Source: Arthrobacter sp. cf158 (lineage in GTDB: Bacteria > Actinomycetota > Actinomycetes > Actinomycetales > Micrococcaceae). From it: a stretch of DNA of 64,000 nucleotides. This document shows positions 21,390 through 29,714 of the stretch, piece by piece. How positions within the stretch are numbered: position 1 is the stretch's first letter; the number at the start of each line of letters is the position of its first letter. Location: the NCBI RefSeq assembly GCF_900106835.1, contig NZ_FNNR01000001.1, forward strand, positions 533,182 to 597,181. The letters are read 5' to 3'. The notes under the pieces were generated by a model. It made no database searches. It was not told where the DNA came from and saw nothing but the letters and a program-made list of their open reading frames with translations. The translations under genes and the position numbers were made by a program.

Positions 21390-22424
21390 TTACCGCAGCG
21401 AACGACGACGCCGGGCCGGCTCAGTCAGCCACACCGGCTCATACCCTGCGTCGGCGGCATTCAGAGTAGTTCCTGGCGGCACGATCTCATCGATCCTGTC
21501 CAGAACGTCACGGGACAAGGTGAGCTTGTCCGCCCCGAGCGCTGCCTCGAGGTGGTCCAGCGTGCGGGGACCGATGATCGCCGACGTCACTGCCGGGTGC
21601 TCCAGCACGAAGGCCAAAGCGAGGTGGATCAGTGACAGCCCCGCTTGCTCGGCCAGTTCTGTCAGCTCAAGCACGGCCTTCGTCTTGAGGGCGTTCTCGG
21701 GGAGGTTCGGATCATGCCGGGCGGGTTGGCGTCCTGCGCGGCTCGACGGAAGATGGCCACCGTCGGGCTTGATCCGGCCTGACAACCAGCCGCCGGCGAG
21801 GGGGCTCCACGGCAGGATCCCCAAGCCGTGCTGCTGCGCCAGCGGCAGCACTTCCCGTTCAGCGCCCCGGGCCAGGATGGAGTACGGCGGCTGTTCGGTG
21901 ACGGGTCGCTCGCGGTGGCGTTCGCGGGCCACGTACTGGGCTTCGACGATCTGGCCGGGCAGGAACGTGGACGTACCGATGTAGCGGATCTTGCCTTGGG
22001 TGACGAGGTCGCTCAGGGCTCCTAGCGTTTCGTCGATGTCCGTATCAGGCTCAGGCCGGTGGACTTGGTAGAGGTCGATCCAATCGGTCTGCAGCCGACG
22101 CAGGCTGTCCTCTACTTCGCGGATGATCCAGCGGCGGGAATTGCCGGCTTGGTTCACGTCGTCGCCGAGCCGCCCGTGGACTTTGGTGGCCAGGACAACC
22201 TGGTCGCGCCTGCCCTGCAGGGCCTTGCCGACGATTTCCTCCGACTCGCCCTGGGAGTATACGTCAGCCGTGTCCACCAGGTTGATGCCGGCGTCCAGGG
22301 CGCGGTGGATGATGCGGATGCTGTCGTCGTGGTCCGGATTCCCGATGGCCCCGAACATCATGGTGCCCAGTGTCAGCTGGCTGACCTTGACCCCTGTCCG
22401 TCCCAGATTGCGGTATTCGGTCAT
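21390..22424 (-). CDS. Aldo/keto reductase
   Basis: This 344-residue TIM-barrel NADPH oxidoreductase has the AKR tetrad in context: Asp and Tyr in LVDTADVYSQGESE, Lys in VLATKVHG and His in DLYQVHRPEP. The NADP-binding end reads SAIIGPRTLDHLEAAL. It is of the YajO/Tas-like class. The start codon shares one base with the stop of the upstream monooxygenase gene, so it is the last gene of the minus-strand organosulfur operon. A role in reducing an aldehyde released by monooxygenase cleavage is plausible, but inferred only from position. Confidence 0.9.
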   Translation of the reverse strand: MTEYRNLGRTGVKVSQLTLGTMMFGAIGNPDHDDSIRIIHRALDAGINLVDTADVYSQGESEEIVGKALQGRRDQVVLATKVHGRLGDDVNQAGNSRRWIIREVEDSLRRLQTDWIDLYQVHRPEPDTDIDETLGALSDLVTQGKIRYIGTSTFLPGQIVEAQYVARERHRERPVTEQPPYSILARGAEREVLPLAQQHGLGILPWSPLAGGWLSGRIKPDGGHLPSSRAGRQPARHDPNLPENALKTKAVLELTELAEQAGLSLIHLALAFVLEHPAVTSAIIGPRTLDHLEAALGADKLTLSRDVLDRIDEIVPPGTTLNAADAGYEPVWLTEPARRRRSLR

Positions 22425-23791
22425 TAGAACGCCGATCCGATGGAAGTCAGCTGCTGTGCCGTGGAACCGGAGAAGCGATTCTCCGGCCGGGCCAGCCCGT
22501 AGTGCCCACGCAGGGTGGAGGCGGTGTACTCGGTGCGGAACAGGCCGCGCTGCTGGAGGATGGGCACCACCTGGTCCACAAAGATCTCCAGGCCCGACGG
22601 GAGAACCGGCGGCATGATGTTGAAGCCATCGGCCGCTCCCGCAAAGAACCAGTCCTGGATGGCATCGGCAACCTGCTCCGGGGTTCCTGAGAAGGTGCGG
22701 TGGCCGCGTCCCCCGCCCAGACGGCCGATCAATTGACGCACAGTGAGCTGCTCGCGGCGGGCCAGTTCCACGATCAGCGTGTAGCGGCTCTTAGCTCCCT
22801 CAATCTCATCTTCTGAAGGCAGGTCAGGGGGAAGCTGACGGTCCAGGGGGAGGTCCTCGGGCTTCAGGCGCAGAGTCTTGGCGAGCTGTTCACGGGCGTA
22901 TTCCGGCTTGATCAGTTCGTCGAGTTCGCGCTCAAGCTTCAAGGCTTCGGCCTCCGTGGACCCGATCACCGGGACGATGCCCGGCAGGATCTTGATGCTT
23001 TCCGGATCGCGGCCCACGGCGGCGGTGCGGGCCTTCAGGTCTGAGTAGAAGGCTTGGGCATCGGCCAGGGTCTGGTGCGCGGTGAAAACGGCTTCGGCGT
23101 ACTGGGCTGCCAGCTTCTTGCCGTCTTCCGAGGACCCGGCCTGGACGATCAGCGGGTGGCCCTGTGGGGAGCGGGGGACATTGAGCGGGCCGCGGACCCG
23201 GAAGTGCTTGCCCTCGTGTTCAATGGCGCGGATCTTGTTGTCATCACCCCACACGCCTTCGGCCTTATCTGCCAGTACTGCATCGTCTTCCCAGCTGTCC
23301 CAGAGCTTCTGGGCCACCTCAATGAACTCAGCGGCGCGCTCATAGCGGACAGCGTGGGCGGGCTGGTCATCCACTCCGAAGTTGCGCGCGGCGTCCGGTC
23401 CCGCCGTGGTGACCACGTTCCAACCGGCGCGTCCGCCACTAACCCAGTCCACCGACGCGAAGCGGCGCGCCAGGTTGAAGGGATCGTTGTAAGTGGTTGA
23501 GGCGGTGGCGATCAAACCGATGTTCCGGGTAACGGCCGCGATGGCGGTCAGCAGCACCGTGGGCTCCAGCTTCCCGGCGGGACGGCGGCCTACTTCCCCG
23601 AACAGGACGGGGGAATCGGCGAAAAAGATGGAGTCGAGCTTGCCGCGCTCGGCTGTGCGGGCAAGGTGTTGGTAGTGCTCCACCTTGGTGGAGGACAGCG
23701 GATCGCTTTCCGGGAGCCGCCACGATGCTTCGTGGTGGCCTGTGCTCATGAGGAAGGCGTTGAGGTGCAGGTGGCGCTGGGGTTCAGACAT
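22424..23791 (-). CDS. LLM-class flavin-dependent monooxygenase (NtaA/SnaA/DszA type)
   Basis: This 455-residue protein belongs to the bacterial luciferase-like two-component monooxygenases that use FMNH2 from a separate reductase. The hallmarks are the N-terminus HLHLNAFLMSTGHHEASWR, the FFADSPV strand, SGGRAGWNVVTTAGPDAARNFG and a C-terminal GGADGFNIMPP-like stretch (AAADGFNIMPPVLP). The length fits NtaA/SnaA/SoxA/DszA rather than SsuD (about 380). An AAGGAG site precedes the ATG. It sits downstream of a sulfonate-type ABC importer, so a C-S or C-N cleaving role on a sulfur compound is likely. No flavin reductase is encoded in the operon. Confidence 0.9.
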   Translation of the reverse strand: MSEPQRHLHLNAFLMSTGHHEASWRLPESDPLSSTKVEHYQHLARTAERGKLDSIFFADSPVLFGEVGRRPAGKLEPTVLLTAIAAVTRNIGLIATASTTYNDPFNLARRFASVDWVSGGRAGWNVVTTAGPDAARNFGVDDQPAHAVRYERAAEFIEVAQKLWDSWEDDAVLADKAEGVWGDDNKIRAIEHEGKHFRVRGPLNVPRSPQGHPLIVQAGSSEDGKKLAAQYAEAVFTAHQTLADAQAFYSDLKARTAAVGRDPESIKILPGIVPVIGSTEAEALKLERELDELIKPEYAREQLAKTLRLKPEDLPLDRQLPPDLPSEDEIEGAKSRYTLIVELARREQLTVRQLIGRLGGGRGHRTFSGTPEQVADAIQDWFFAGAADGFNIMPPVLPSGLEIFVDQVVPILQQRGLFRTEYTASTLRGHYGLARPENRFSGSTAQQLTSIGSAF

Positions 23792-23851
23792 GGATTACTC
23801 CTTGATTCAGGTAGGGGGTTCAGGTCAGGGGGTCAGAGGACGTGGTTGGAT

Positions 23852-24574
23852 TCACGCAGCAGCGTGGACGCCGAGGGCGGCGAGCAGTTCACCCCTCAGC
23901 GAGGACTGGTCCACGGAGGTTCCTGCCGTGCGTTCCAAGGCGACGCGGCCGTCTTGGAGGACTATGACGCGGTCAGCCAGGGTGATGGCTTCGTCGACGT
24001 CGTGGGTCACCAGCAGGACCGCCGGACGATGCGCGGCCACGAGATCCTTCAGGAGGGCGTGCATTTTCAGGCGGGTCAGCGCATCGAGGGCACCGAAAGG
24101 TTCGTCGGCAAGGAGAAGCCGCGGCTCACGGACCAGCGACCTCGCGAGTGCCACGCGCTGCTGTTCGCCGCCGGACAGCTCGTGGGGCCACGCCTTTTCG
24201 CGGCCGGCGAGTCCCACCTCGGCGAGTGCGCGGCGGCCGCGGGCGTCGGCGTCGTGGTCCCGGAGGCCCAAGGTGACGTTGCCCAGCACGCTGTCCCAGG
24301 GCAGGAGGCGGGAGTCCTGGAATACCACCGAAACCTGCTCGGGAACCTTGACCACACCACTGCCGCGGACGTCACGGTCCAAGCCGGCCAGCGCGCGCAG
24401 GAGGGTGCTCTTGCCGCAGCCGCTCGGGCCAAGGAGTGCCACGAACTCACCCGGCGCGATATCGAGATCCACTCCGTTGAGGACGCCTTTGGGTCCAAAG
24501 CTCCGGATCAGGTTGCGGACGGAGACCTCGTTTGAGGGACCCGCCGACTTCAGCCCGCCAGTGTGCGTTGCCAT
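23852..24574 (-). CDS. ABC transporter ATP-binding protein, SsuB/TauB type
   Basis: This 240-residue ATPase has Walker A GPSGCGKST (about 49-57), Q-loop VFQDSRLLPW, signature LSGGEQQR, Walker B LLLADEPF and the H-loop THDVDEA. Q-loop plus RLLPW is typical of the nitrate/sulfonate/taurine subfamily. The gene overlaps the end of the permease gene by 25 bases and is followed 60 bp later by the monooxygenase. It energises import of the compound bound by the lipoprotein at 25497. Confidence 0.94.
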   Translation of the reverse strand: MATHTGGLKSAGPSNEVSVRNLIRSFGPKGVLNGVDLDIAPGEFVALLGPSGCGKSTLLRALAGLDRDVRGSGVVKVPEQVSVVFQDSRLLPWDSVLGNVTLGLRDHDADARGRRALAEVGLAGREKAWPHELSGGEQQRVALARSLVREPRLLLADEPFGALDALTRLKMHALLKDLVAAHRPAVLLVTHDVDEAITLADRVIVLQDGRVALERTAGTSVDQSSLRGELLAALGVHAAA

Positions 24575-25494
24575 GACAATGCCTTTCGTTCCAGGAGCCG
24601 GACGGCTGCGTCGGACAGCAAGCCAAGGACGCCGTAGACGGCCAGGCCCAGGACGATGATGTTGGTTTGGCCGTAGGTGCGGGCGAGCTCCATCATGTAG
24701 CCGATGCCGCTGGTGGAGTTGATCTGTTCCACCACCACCAAGGACACCCAGGCGCCGGTGACGGCGAAGCGGAGTCCCAGGAAGAACCCAGGCAGCGCCC
24801 CCGGCAGCACAACCCGGCGGATGAACCCGGCCCGGCTCAAGCCCACAGTCTGTGCCAACTCCACGTAGCGCAGGTCAATGCCGCGGAGTCCGGCGTGGGT
24901 CTGGAGGTAGATGGGGACAAACACGCCCAGCGTGATGGTGAGGACTTTCATGGTTTCGTCGATGCCGAACCACAGGATCAGCAACGGGATCAGGGCCAGC
25001 CCTGGGATGGCGCGCTTGATCTGCACAGGACCGTCGATCAGCGACTCACCCACCCTGCTCAGTCCGGACAGGACAGCCAGGACGGCGCCCACCACAATCC
25101 CGAAGAACAGGCCAAGGCCCGCCCGTTGGGCCGAGATGGCCAGGTTCTCCTGAAGCCGGCCGTCGGCGATTAGCTCGCCTGCCGTGGCCACCACGGTCCA
25201 CGGCTCAGAGAGGATGCGGGGGTCCAGAAGTCCGGTCGCCGAGGCGACAACCCACAAAAGGATCAGCGCGGCCGGACCCACCAGGCCGGCAAAGCGGCGG
25301 CGTTGGCCGGGGCCCAGGCGGCGGCTGGTGGGGCGGACGTCCGGCCGTCCCGTCAGGGCGGGGTCAAGATGAGGCTCGACGGCGGCACCCGGGTGCGTGC
25401 CGGCGTCGCCCTTGGTGGAGTCGCCGTTGGTGGAGTCGCCCTGATACGGGGGAGCGGTGACCGTCGTCGCGCGCCGGGCAGCAGTGGTGGTCAT
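24550..25494 (-). CDS. ABC transporter permease, SsuC/TauC type
   Basis: The start at 25494 gives MTTTAARRAT..., with a purine-rich AGGGAAG site upstream; longer readings run back through the lipoprotein gene. The 314-residue product has a roughly 60-residue N-terminal extension rich in Thr/Gly/Asp with a repeated GDST-N/K-GD unit, then six membrane segments. The EAA-type loop reads ELAQTVGLSRAGFIRRVVLPGALPGFFLGLRFA. The sequence fits permeases of sulfonate/nitrate/taurine importers. It starts 2 bases after the lipoprotein stop. Confidence 0.92.
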   Translation of the reverse strand: MTTTAARRATTVTAPPYQGDSTNGDSTKGDAGTHPGAAVEPHLDPALTGRPDVRPTSRRLGPGQRRRFAGLVGPAALILLWVVASATGLLDPRILSEPWTVVATAGELIADGRLQENLAISAQRAGLGLFFGIVVGAVLAVLSGLSRVGESLIDGPVQIKRAIPGLALIPLLILWFGIDETMKVLTITLGVFVPIYLQTHAGLRGIDLRYVELAQTVGLSRAGFIRRVVLPGALPGFFLGLRFAVTGAWVSLVVVEQINSTSGIGYMMELARTYGQTNIIVLGLAVYGVLGLLSDAAVRLLERKALSWQRTLAG

Positions 25495-25496
25495 GG

Positions 25497-26618
25497 CTAC
25501 GCTCCCTTCCCTGAGCCTGAAGCAGCGGCTGCGTACGCCGTGCCGCCGATGGCCTCGAACCTGAGGTCGTACAGCTTGGCGGCGTCCAGCTTGGGCTTCT
25601 TCTGCTCGCGGGCCAGGAGATCGATGGTCTGCTGGTGCCGGGCGATGGCTTCGGTCCACGAGGTAGGGAGGTCGCGCTCGCCGGCGGCGTCGATCAGGTA
25701 CTGGCCGTCTTCAGCGGAAAGCCCTTGGTTCTTGACGTAGTAGCCCTCAAGCCATTCCTTGGGGTGGTCCTGGATCCACCGCTGGGCTTGACCCCAGACG
25801 TCCACGTACTGGGCCAGGGCCGCAGCCTTGGCCGGATCATCCAGCACTTTGGCGGGGGAGTAGAGGTGGCCGGGATCGTCCCGGAGACCATGCCGCAGCG
25901 TGGTTCCACCGTCGGCGCCGTATTTGGCCAGGTAACGCTTGATCTGGACGCCGCCCAGCGGAGCGGCATCAACCTGCTTGCTGGACAGGGCTGTTGAGTA
26001 GGTGTCCCCGGTGCTGGGCAGTTCCACGAGCTTCACGTCGCTTTGCTGGAGGCCGGCCTTTTCGAGGATGCGCAACACCAGCGCACCTTGCGCCTGGCCC
26101 GGGCTGTACGCGATCTTCTTGCCGCGCAGGCCTTGTAGGTCCGCGATGCCCGCGCCGGGCGCTACGCCCAGTTCGTACAACGGGTGGTTCACCGCGTCCT
26201 GGCGGTAGACGCTGGCGATGATGCGGACATCCAGCCCCGTCCACGTGGCGTGAATGGGCGGAATGTCGGCCACGGAGCCGACGTCCAGGGCGTTGGCCCT
26301 AAAGGCTTCCGTGGTGGCCGGGCCGCCGGAAATGTTGGCGAACTTGACCGGGAAGCTGAGCTTCTTGTCCAGCCCGGACAGCTCCAGGGCAACCTGGACG
26401 GCGGGATCGCCCACCACCAGAGTGGTGCCCTCAGGGACAGTGGTGGCCAACGGAGCCGTCACTTGCGCTGCCTGGGTGGCGTCACCGCCTGCGGTGGCCG
26501 CTCCGCCGCAGGCTGTCAGCAGGCCGAGGGCAGGAATCGCGAGCAGGGCGCCGAGGACATGGCGGCGGTTTGGTGTTGTTGTGGGGAGTTTTTGGGCGCG
26601 GGGGAACGCGGATGACAT
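25497..26618 (-). CDS. ABC transporter substrate-binding lipoprotein, aliphatic sulfonate type
   Basis: This 373-residue protein has an RR-containing signal (NRRHVLGALLAIPALGLLTAC) that ends in a lipobox at Cys37. The mature part follows the SsuA/NMT1-like periplasmic-binding fold, with a DVGSVADIPPIHA stretch and a GKKIAYSPGQAQG segment as in sulfonate/taurine binders. GAAAGG lies 6 bases before the ATG. It is the first structural gene of the operon and follows a Cys-rich leader peptide, which supports a sulfur-assimilation role. The exact ligand cannot be told. Confidence 0.9.
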   Translation of the reverse strand: MSSAFPRAQKLPTTTPNRRHVLGALLAIPALGLLTACGGAATAGGDATQAAQVTAPLATTVPEGTTLVVGDPAVQVALELSGLDKKLSFPVKFANISGGPATTEAFRANALDVGSVADIPPIHATWTGLDVRIIASVYRQDAVNHPLYELGVAPGAGIADLQGLRGKKIAYSPGQAQGALVLRILEKAGLQQSDVKLVELPSTGDTYSTALSSKQVDAAPLGGVQIKRYLAKYGADGGTTLRHGLRDDPGHLYSPAKVLDDPAKAAALAQYVDVWGQAQRWIQDHPKEWLEGYYVKNQGLSAEDGQYLIDAAGERDLPTSWTEAIARHQQTIDLLAREQKKPKLDAAKLYDLRFEAIGGTAYAAAASGSGKGA

Positions 26619-26766
26619 GTCAAGCCTTTCAGGTGCGGGAGGGGCGCTGCCGGTCCGGAGCCAGGGGCGTCGACGGGGCAGCGGTGCAGATCGCTCAGTT
26701 CTGAAGGCAGGGCGGACAGCAGGGGTGAGCCTGCGTTGCGCGTGCAGAAAGACCGGACGTAAGCAT
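26618..26766 (-). promoter_or_regulatory. Candidate cysteine-responsive attenuation region before the sulfonate operon
   Basis: Two alternative pairings are visible on the minus strand. GCCTTCAG at the last Cys codon can pair with CTGAAAGGC at the lipoprotein Shine-Dalgarno (one bulged A). Separately, CGCTGCC and GGCAGCG form a 7-bp stem in the leader-to-lipoprotein spacer. The mechanism is inferred and no structure was computed. Confidence 0.5.
26695..26766 (-). CDS. Cys-rich 23-residue leader peptide (putative cysteine attenuator)
   Basis: Reading the minus strand from ATG at 26766 gives a 23-codon frame ending in HPCCPPCLQN and TGA (26697-26695). A perfect AGGAGG lies 4 bases upstream (complement of 26771-26776), stronger than that of the next gene. 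Three Cys codons cluster near the stop (C16, C17, C20). The frame ends 76 bases before the lipoprotein start. The segment over and after the last Cys codon (complement of 26701-26708) is complementary, with one bulge, to the lipoprotein ribosome site (complement of 26624-26632). Ribosome stalling for lack of Cys-tRNA would free that site. Family precedent: Cys-rich leaders occur before actinobacterial sulfur genes. Confidence 0.75.
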   Translation of the reverse strand: MLTSGLSARATQAHPCCPPCLQN

Positions 26767-27088
26767 CGTTCCTCCTGTTCTGTGTGAAGTGAATTCTCAA
26801 AGGTGTGATGGCATCAGTGATTCGCCGTGTGGCAACTCAAGCATGCCCGCAACGCCCGGCGCCAGCGTTTCGACATGTCCCCGCAACAGCACGAAACCGG
26901 CGTTCACGGCACGCCACAGGACTCAATCCGGCGCCATGGGAGGCAACACAAAAGCAGTCCGGCGGTTGTCCACCTGATCAACACAGTGCCTGTGACCGGC
27001 GTCGTGCGGTCAGTTCGTGACTGATAGTTCCGTCACGGAAAGGCGTATTTGGCATTTACCGTGCGTGCGGCGCGACTACCATTGGTAG
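26767..27088. other. Divergent intergenic control region between the sulfonate operon and the GNAT gene
   Basis: This 322-bp gap carries the leader-peptide ribosome site at its left end. It also has an inverted repeat TGACCG-N8-CGGTCA (26993-27012) and an overlapping TCAGT-N5-ACTGA (27010-27024), both possible operators. No convincing further gene is seen. The sulfonate promoter must lie here on the minus strand, but no clear -35/-10 pair was found. Confidence 0.45.
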
Positions 27089-27091
27089 GTG
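27077..27091 (+). promoter_or_regulatory. TANNNT -10 box for a leaderless GNAT transcript
   Basis: TACCAT (27077-27082) lies 6 bases before the GTG at 27089, the spacing expected when transcription starts on the start codon. No Shine-Dalgarno precedes the GTG, and an in-frame TAG at 27086 excludes any earlier start. A weak -35 (TTTACC, 27055-27060) is 16 bases upstream. Confidence 0.5.
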
Positions 27092-27601
27092 CTTTCGCCG
27101 ATTACCGTCCGTCCCGCCCTGCCCGAAGACTACGACGCCGTTGCCCGCATTACGCAGGACTCCTACGTCACCGCGGGGTACTACGGCGACGCCGATCATC
27201 CCTACCTGCAGAAGCTCCAGGACGTGGCGGGCCGCGCTGAGCACGCGGAGATCCTGGTGGCAGAGCGCAACGGTGAGGTCATCGGATCCGTGACGGCTGC
27301 TCCGGCGGGCGGCGGATTCTCGGACATCGGACTTGAGGATGAATTGGAACTGCGTACCCTTGTGGTGGATCCGGCAGTCCAGCGTTCCGGTGCCGGCCGG
27401 GCCTTGGTGCAGGCCGTCGTCGATCAGGCGAAGGCCATGGACGGGATCAACGCCGTATCCCTGACCACGGGCGCCACGTGGGAAAGTGCCAACGCCCTCT
27501 ACGCCCGCACCGGCTTTGACCGGGCCCCCCACCGTGACTGGTTTGTTCCCGGCACCGACATAAAGCTGTTCGTTTACCGGCTGGACCTGCCGCAGTCATA
27601 A
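27089..27601 (+). CDS. GNAT family N-acetyltransferase
   Basis: This 170-residue protein has the GNAT fold: beta strand IGSVTAAP, then motif A around ELRTLVVDPAVQRSGAGRAL, where the R/Q-x-x-G-x-G/A loop binds the acetyl-CoA pyrophosphate, and a C-terminal NALYARTGFDRAPHRDWF typical of small-molecule or amino-acid acetyltransferases. It starts with GTG and probably has a leaderless mRNA. It is followed 56 bp later by a RidA gene on the same strand. The acetyl acceptor cannot be told. Confidence 0.88.
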   Translation: MLSPITVRPALPEDYDAVARITQDSYVTAGYYGDADHPYLQKLQDVAGRAEHAEILVAERNGEVIGSVTAAPAGGGFSDIGLEDELELRTLVVDPAVQRSGAGRALVQAVVDQAKAMDGINAVSLTTGATWESANALYARTGFDRAPHRDWFVPGTDIKLFVYRLDLPQS

Positions 27602-27657
27602 AGTTTCCTTCGTAAACGCCGGTCACCGGGCCGCGCGAAACGACAGGAAGGCGCGGC

Positions 27658-28041
27658 ATGCGCAAGACATTCGGCACGGGTTCGGTCTGGGAACAGACAC
27701 TTGGCTACTCCCGCGCGGTCCAGGTGGACAACACACTTTTCATTTCTGCCACAGCAGCAAGCGGACCCGACGGCATTGTTGGCGATGGCTTCTACTCGCA
27801 GACCAAGTACATCCTTGAAAAGCTTGGTGCCGTGCTTGAAGAGGCCGGGTTCTCTTACCAGGATGTTGTCCAGTCCAAGCTGTATCTGACGGACATCAGC
27901 AAGTGGGAAGATGCCGGCCGCGCGCACGGCGAAGTTTTTGGCGAGATCCGTCCGACGCTGGCACTGGTCCACGTCCTGCCATTCCTCGATCCCCAGATGT
28001 TGGTGGAGATCGAGCTCGTGGCGCAGAAGAGCGCCGGCTAA
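27658..28041 (+). CDS. RidA/YjgF-YER057c-UK114 family protein
   Basis: This 127-residue protein fits the size and fold of RidA enamine/imine deaminases, trimeric proteins that hydrolyse reactive 2-aminoacrylate-like intermediates from PLP enzymes. Typical parts are YSRAVQVDNTLFISATAA, the DVVQSKLYLTDI strand and RPTLALVHVLPFLDPQMLVEIELVA. The usual catalytic-site Arg before the penultimate strand region appears as the R of IRPTLALV. AGGAAGG precedes the ATG. PLP enzymes are encoded nearby (29715, 50137), but no direct operon link exists. Confidence 0.88.
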   Translation: MRKTFGTGSVWEQTLGYSRAVQVDNTLFISATAASGPDGIVGDGFYSQTKYILEKLGAVLEEAGFSYQDVVQSKLYLTDISKWEDAGRAHGEVFGEIRPTLALVHVLPFLDPQMLVEIELVAQKSAG

Positions 28042-28080
28042 ATTCCGTCGGCGCCCACACCGGACTGCGTATGTACAGTT

Positions 28081-28115
28081 GAGGCCCTGGAATCGCATGG
28101 CGATTCCAGGGCCTC
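28081..28115. terminator. Bidirectional hairpin terminator between ridA-like and permease genes
   Basis: A perfect 16-bp inverted repeat, GAGGCCCTGGAATCGC and its complement, flanks a 3-base loop (28097-28099). It sits between two convergent genes, 39 bp after one stop and 33 bp before the other, so it can serve both strands. There is no strong T-tract on either side. Confidence 0.75.
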
Positions 28116-28148
28116 AGCTCTACGTTCGGGCTTGAGGAAGGGAAAGGC

Positions 28149-29597
28149 TCATCGCTCGTCGTCGAGCGGGTGGGGTACCACGGGCACCGGTGACGTCAGG
28201 GGCAGCCCGGCGCGCTGGAGGCGGCGCTTTTTCACCTGCCACAATACGGCCAGCAGCACGAACCAAAGCGGCGTAGCCAAGAATGGCAGTCGGGTGTCCT
28301 CCCCGACGAACAGCGTTGTTGCGATGAAGGCGAAAAAGAGCAGAACCGTCCACGGTGCCACCCGGGCCAGGGGCATCCGGAAGCCGGAGGCCGCGTGGCG
28401 TTCCGGGAACCGTCGGCGGTAGAGGATGAAGCTCACAATGATCGAGCCCCAGGTAAACAGAACCAGCGTTGCGCAGACGGAGGAGACGAAGGTGAAGGCC
28501 GCCACCACGTTGTCCCCGGCGAACAGCAAGGGGATGGCTGCGAACAGGAAAACGCTGGTGAAGAACACCGCCTTGGCGGGCACGCCCCTACTGTTGGTCC
28601 ATGCGAATCCCCTTGGGGCATGGCCATCCTTGGCCAGCCCGTAGAGCATGCGGGTGCCGGAGTAGAGCCCGGAATTGGCGCTGGAGGCGGCGGATGTAAG
28701 CACCACAAGGTTGATGGCGAGGGCGGCGATCCCTAGGCCCGCGTAGGCGAGAGTGGTCACGAAGGGGCTCTTGCCCGGTTCAATCTGGTTCCATGGGGTG
28801 ATGGTCATGATGATGGTCAGTGCACCGACGTAGAAGACCAGGATCCGTGCCACGATGGAATTGATCGCCCGCGGCAGGTTCTTCCTGGGCGACTCCGTCT
28901 CTGCGGCGGCCGTGCCCACCAGCTCGACGCCGATGAAGGAGAAGATTCCCATCTGGAAGCCCAGGATGAAACCGCTGAGGCCGAAGGGAAACATGCCGCC
29001 GTGCTCCCAAAGGTGGGAGAGGGACGCGTGCGTGCCGGTATCAGGGTTCTGGAAGCCGGTGAACAGCAGCACCACTCCGGTGGCGATGAGCCCGACGATG
29101 GCCACAATCTTCACCACGGCGAACCAGAATTCGGTTTCACCGAAGAACTTTACGGGCTGGAAATTGAGCACGATCAGCACCAGGGCGGCGATGAGCGCAG
29201 GAACCCACGTAGGGATGCCGGGGTCCAGATAGGCCACGTATCCGGTGATGGCCACAATGTCGGCCACACACGCCACAACCCACGAGAACCAGTACGTCCA
29301 GGAGACAAAGAACCCAGCCCACGGCCCGATCAGGTCTTTGGCGATATCTCCGAAGGTCTTGTAATGCAGGTTGGAAAGCAGCAGCTCGCCCAGGGCACGC
29401 ATGACGAAGAAGATCATGAAGCCAATGACCAGGTAGACGAAGATTACCGCCGGTCCGGTGACGCTGATCATCTTCCCTGAACCCATGAACAAGCCGGTGC
29501 CGATGGCGCCACCGATGGCCATGAGCTGGAGGTGCCGGTTCTTCAGGCCACGTTCGAGTTCGTCGCGGGGGGCATGGGCGATGGTTGATGCGGACAT
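28149..29597 (-). CDS. Amino acid permease, APC superfamily
   Basis: This 482-residue protein has twelve predicted membrane segments and the APC signature near the N-terminus (LKNRHLQLMAIGGAIGTGLFMGSGKMI). It matches the AAT family of proton-coupled amino acid importers (LysP/AnsP/ProY/CycA-like). The later consensus region FIGVELVGTAAAETESPRKNLPRAI is intact. AGGAGG precedes the ATG. It lies 117 bp after the Orn/Lys/Arg decarboxylase gene on the same strand, so a basic amino acid or a polyamine precursor is a reasonable substrate, though sequence alone does not fix it. Confidence 0.92.
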   Translation of the reverse strand: MSASTIAHAPRDELERGLKNRHLQLMAIGGAIGTGLFMGSGKMISVTGPAVIFVYLVIGFMIFFVMRALGELLLSNLHYKTFGDIAKDLIGPWAGFFVSWTYWFSWVVACVADIVAITGYVAYLDPGIPTWVPALIAALVLIVLNFQPVKFFGETEFWFAVVKIVAIVGLIATGVVLLFTGFQNPDTGTHASLSHLWEHGGMFPFGLSGFILGFQMGIFSFIGVELVGTAAAETESPRKNLPRAINSIVARILVFYVGALTIIMTITPWNQIEPGKSPFVTTLAYAGLGIAALAINLVVLTSAASSANSGLYSGTRMLYGLAKDGHAPRGFAWTNSRGVPAKAVFFTSVFLFAAIPLLFAGDNVVAAFTFVSSVCATLVLFTWGSIIVSFILYRRRFPERHAASGFRMPLARVAPWTVLLFFAFIATTLFVGEDTRLPFLATPLWFVLLAVLWQVKKRRLQRAGLPLTSPVPVVPHPLDDER

Positions 29598-29714
29598 AGT
29601 GTCCTCCTGTGGTGGGGATTTCCTTGTTTCCGGGCAGACCGGATCGCGGCACGCAGGTGCGCGCCGTGACGAGCGGGATTCAGCTGTGGTGTGCTTCGAT
29701 GGAGCGCCGGGGAC

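Noticed and set aside
26516..26800. 95-codon minus-strand frame over the leader and lipoprotein start
   Set aside because: It runs through the lipoprotein signal region in another frame. The 23-codon Cys-rich frame has a far better ribosome site and a clear functional context.
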